From an uncultured Bacteroidales bacterium (GTDB lineage: Bacteria > Bacteroidota > Bacteroidia > Bacteroidales > Muribaculaceae), in the NCBI GenBank assembly GCA_900554345.1, contig USHH01000146.1, positions 1-5,824 on the forward strand: DNA of 5,824 nucleotides. The letters are read 5' to 3'. This document shows, in pieces, positions 5,372 through 5,824 of the stretch (positions are counted from its first letter, which is position 1; every line of letters starts with the position of its first letter). The position numbers and the translations under genes were made by a program. The notes under the pieces were generated by a model that ran no database searches, had not been told where the DNA came from, and worked only from the letters and a program-made list of their open reading frames with translations.

Positions 5372-5824
5372 ATGAAAGTGGCAATCATCAACCGCTCCGA
5401 CGAGCGGGGAGGCGCCGCTGTGGTGAGCGCGCGCCTCATGGAGGCGCTGCGCGCCAAAGGGGTCGACGCCCGCATGATAGTGGCAGAGAAGCTCAAGAGC
5501 TCCCCCTATATCTCCATTGCGGCTCCGCAATGGCAGCTCAGGCGCGCCTTCCTCGCCGAGAGGCTCGGCATCTTCCTCGCCAACGGCATGGACCGCTCGA
5601 CGCTCTTCCGCATCGACACGGCGGCCGACGGAGTGGCGCTATGGCGGCATCCCCGGGTGAGGGAGGCCGACATAATATGCCTCAACTGGATCAACCAGGG
5701 GATGCTCTCGCTCAAGGGCCTCGGAAAGCTAATGGAGCTCGGAAAGCCGATAGTGTGGACGATGCACGACATGTGGTGTTTCACGGGCGTCTGCCATCAT
5801 GCCGGCTCGCGTACGCGCTATCAC
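5372..5824 (+). CDS. GT4-family glycosyltransferase (partial, N-terminal domain)
   Basis: Exactly 151 codons are present before the right edge. The reading begins MKVAIINRSDERGGAAVVSARL (a GT-B N-terminal strand, then the GGAA glycine loop at 13-16 and a helix). It continues with ADIICLNWINQGMLSL (99-114) and KPIVWTMHDMWCFTGVCHHA (125-144). I recognise this HxxWINxGxLS / WTMHDMW..TG.CH pattern from Bacteroidales group 1 (GT4) transferases, which transfer sugars from nucleotide donors during capsular or other surface polysaccharide synthesis; in this copy the first His is replaced by Asn104. The acceptor and sugar cannot be told because the donor-binding C-terminal domain lies outside. ATG 5372 follows folA by 5 bp with a Shine-Dalgarno-like site, so the two genes are probably co-transcribed and translationally coupled. 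GT genes often cluster, so further glycan genes may follow. Confidence 0.88.
   Translation, partial: MKVAIINRSDERGGAAVVSARLMEALRAKGVDARMIVAEKLKSSPYISIAAPQWQLRRAFLAERLGIFLANGMDRSTLFRIDTAADGVALWRHPRVREADIICLNWINQGMLSLKGLGKLMELGKPIVWTMHDMWCFTGVCHHAGSRTRYH
5514..5533. repeat. Perfect 9-bp inverted repeat inside the glycosyltransferase gene
   Basis: CCATTGCGG (5514-5522) and CCGCAATGG (5525-5533) flank a 2-bp centre, about 140 bp into the coding region (codons 48-54). It could form a tight mRNA hairpin or be a protein-binding palindrome, but may also be chance. Confidence 0.5.

Noticed and set aside
1..5824. Search for tRNA, CRISPR, insertion sequences, phage genes, defence or toxin-antitoxin modules
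   Set aside because: No clover-leaf, spaced direct repeats, transposase, integrase, nuclease or small paired genes could be recognised; a WYL regulator alone does not indicate a defence locus.

Overview
The window looks like an ordinary chromosomal stretch from a fairly GC-rich member of the Bacteroidales. A Muribaculaceae-like genome is my best guess, but this is not proven. Three things point there. The AT-rich intergenic gaps carry Bacteroidota-type promoters (a TTTG -33 box, 19-20 bp, then a TAnnTTTG -7 box). The protein types are familiar from that order: a WYL regulator, a single-domain mannose-1-phosphate guanylyltransferase, an Na/Pi cotransporter with a PhoU-like tail, a GT4 transferase of the 'WTMHDMW' type, and a lipoprotein of the kind that precedes a thioredoxin domain. 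Most genes also lack a Shine-Dalgarno sequence.

Layout. From 1 to 4662 everything reads on the minus strand; from 4767 to the end everything reads on the plus strand. The left edge holds the first 150 codons of a lipoprotein gene (start 451) with a textbook promoter directly against its start codon. A 13-bp GC hairpin (522-561) separates it from a WYL-domain transcription regulator (587-1552) that has its own promoter. A GC hairpin followed by a T-rich stretch (1671-1699) closes the next unit, which is an Na/Pi cotransporter gene (2869-4662) followed 34 bp later by manC (1746-2834). The 104-bp gap between the cotransporter and folA (4663-4766) holds two divergent promoters whose -7 boxes form the arms of an inverted repeat. 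Rightward from it run dihydrofolate reductase (4767-5366) and, 5 bp later, a GT4 glycosyltransferase that runs off the right edge.

How the genes relate. ManC supplies GDP-mannose for glycan synthesis, and the truncated GT4 enzyme probably builds a surface polysaccharide, but the two lie in opposite operons and nothing shows they share a pathway. The phosphate transporter and DHFR are housekeeping functions. I see no tRNA, rRNA, CRISPR array, insertion sequence, prophage or defence cluster, and no clear sign of a new multi-gene system. The points most worth a second look are small in scale: a probably leaderless lipoprotein mRNA, the mirror-image divergent promoter, and a 37-residue N-terminal extension on DHFR.
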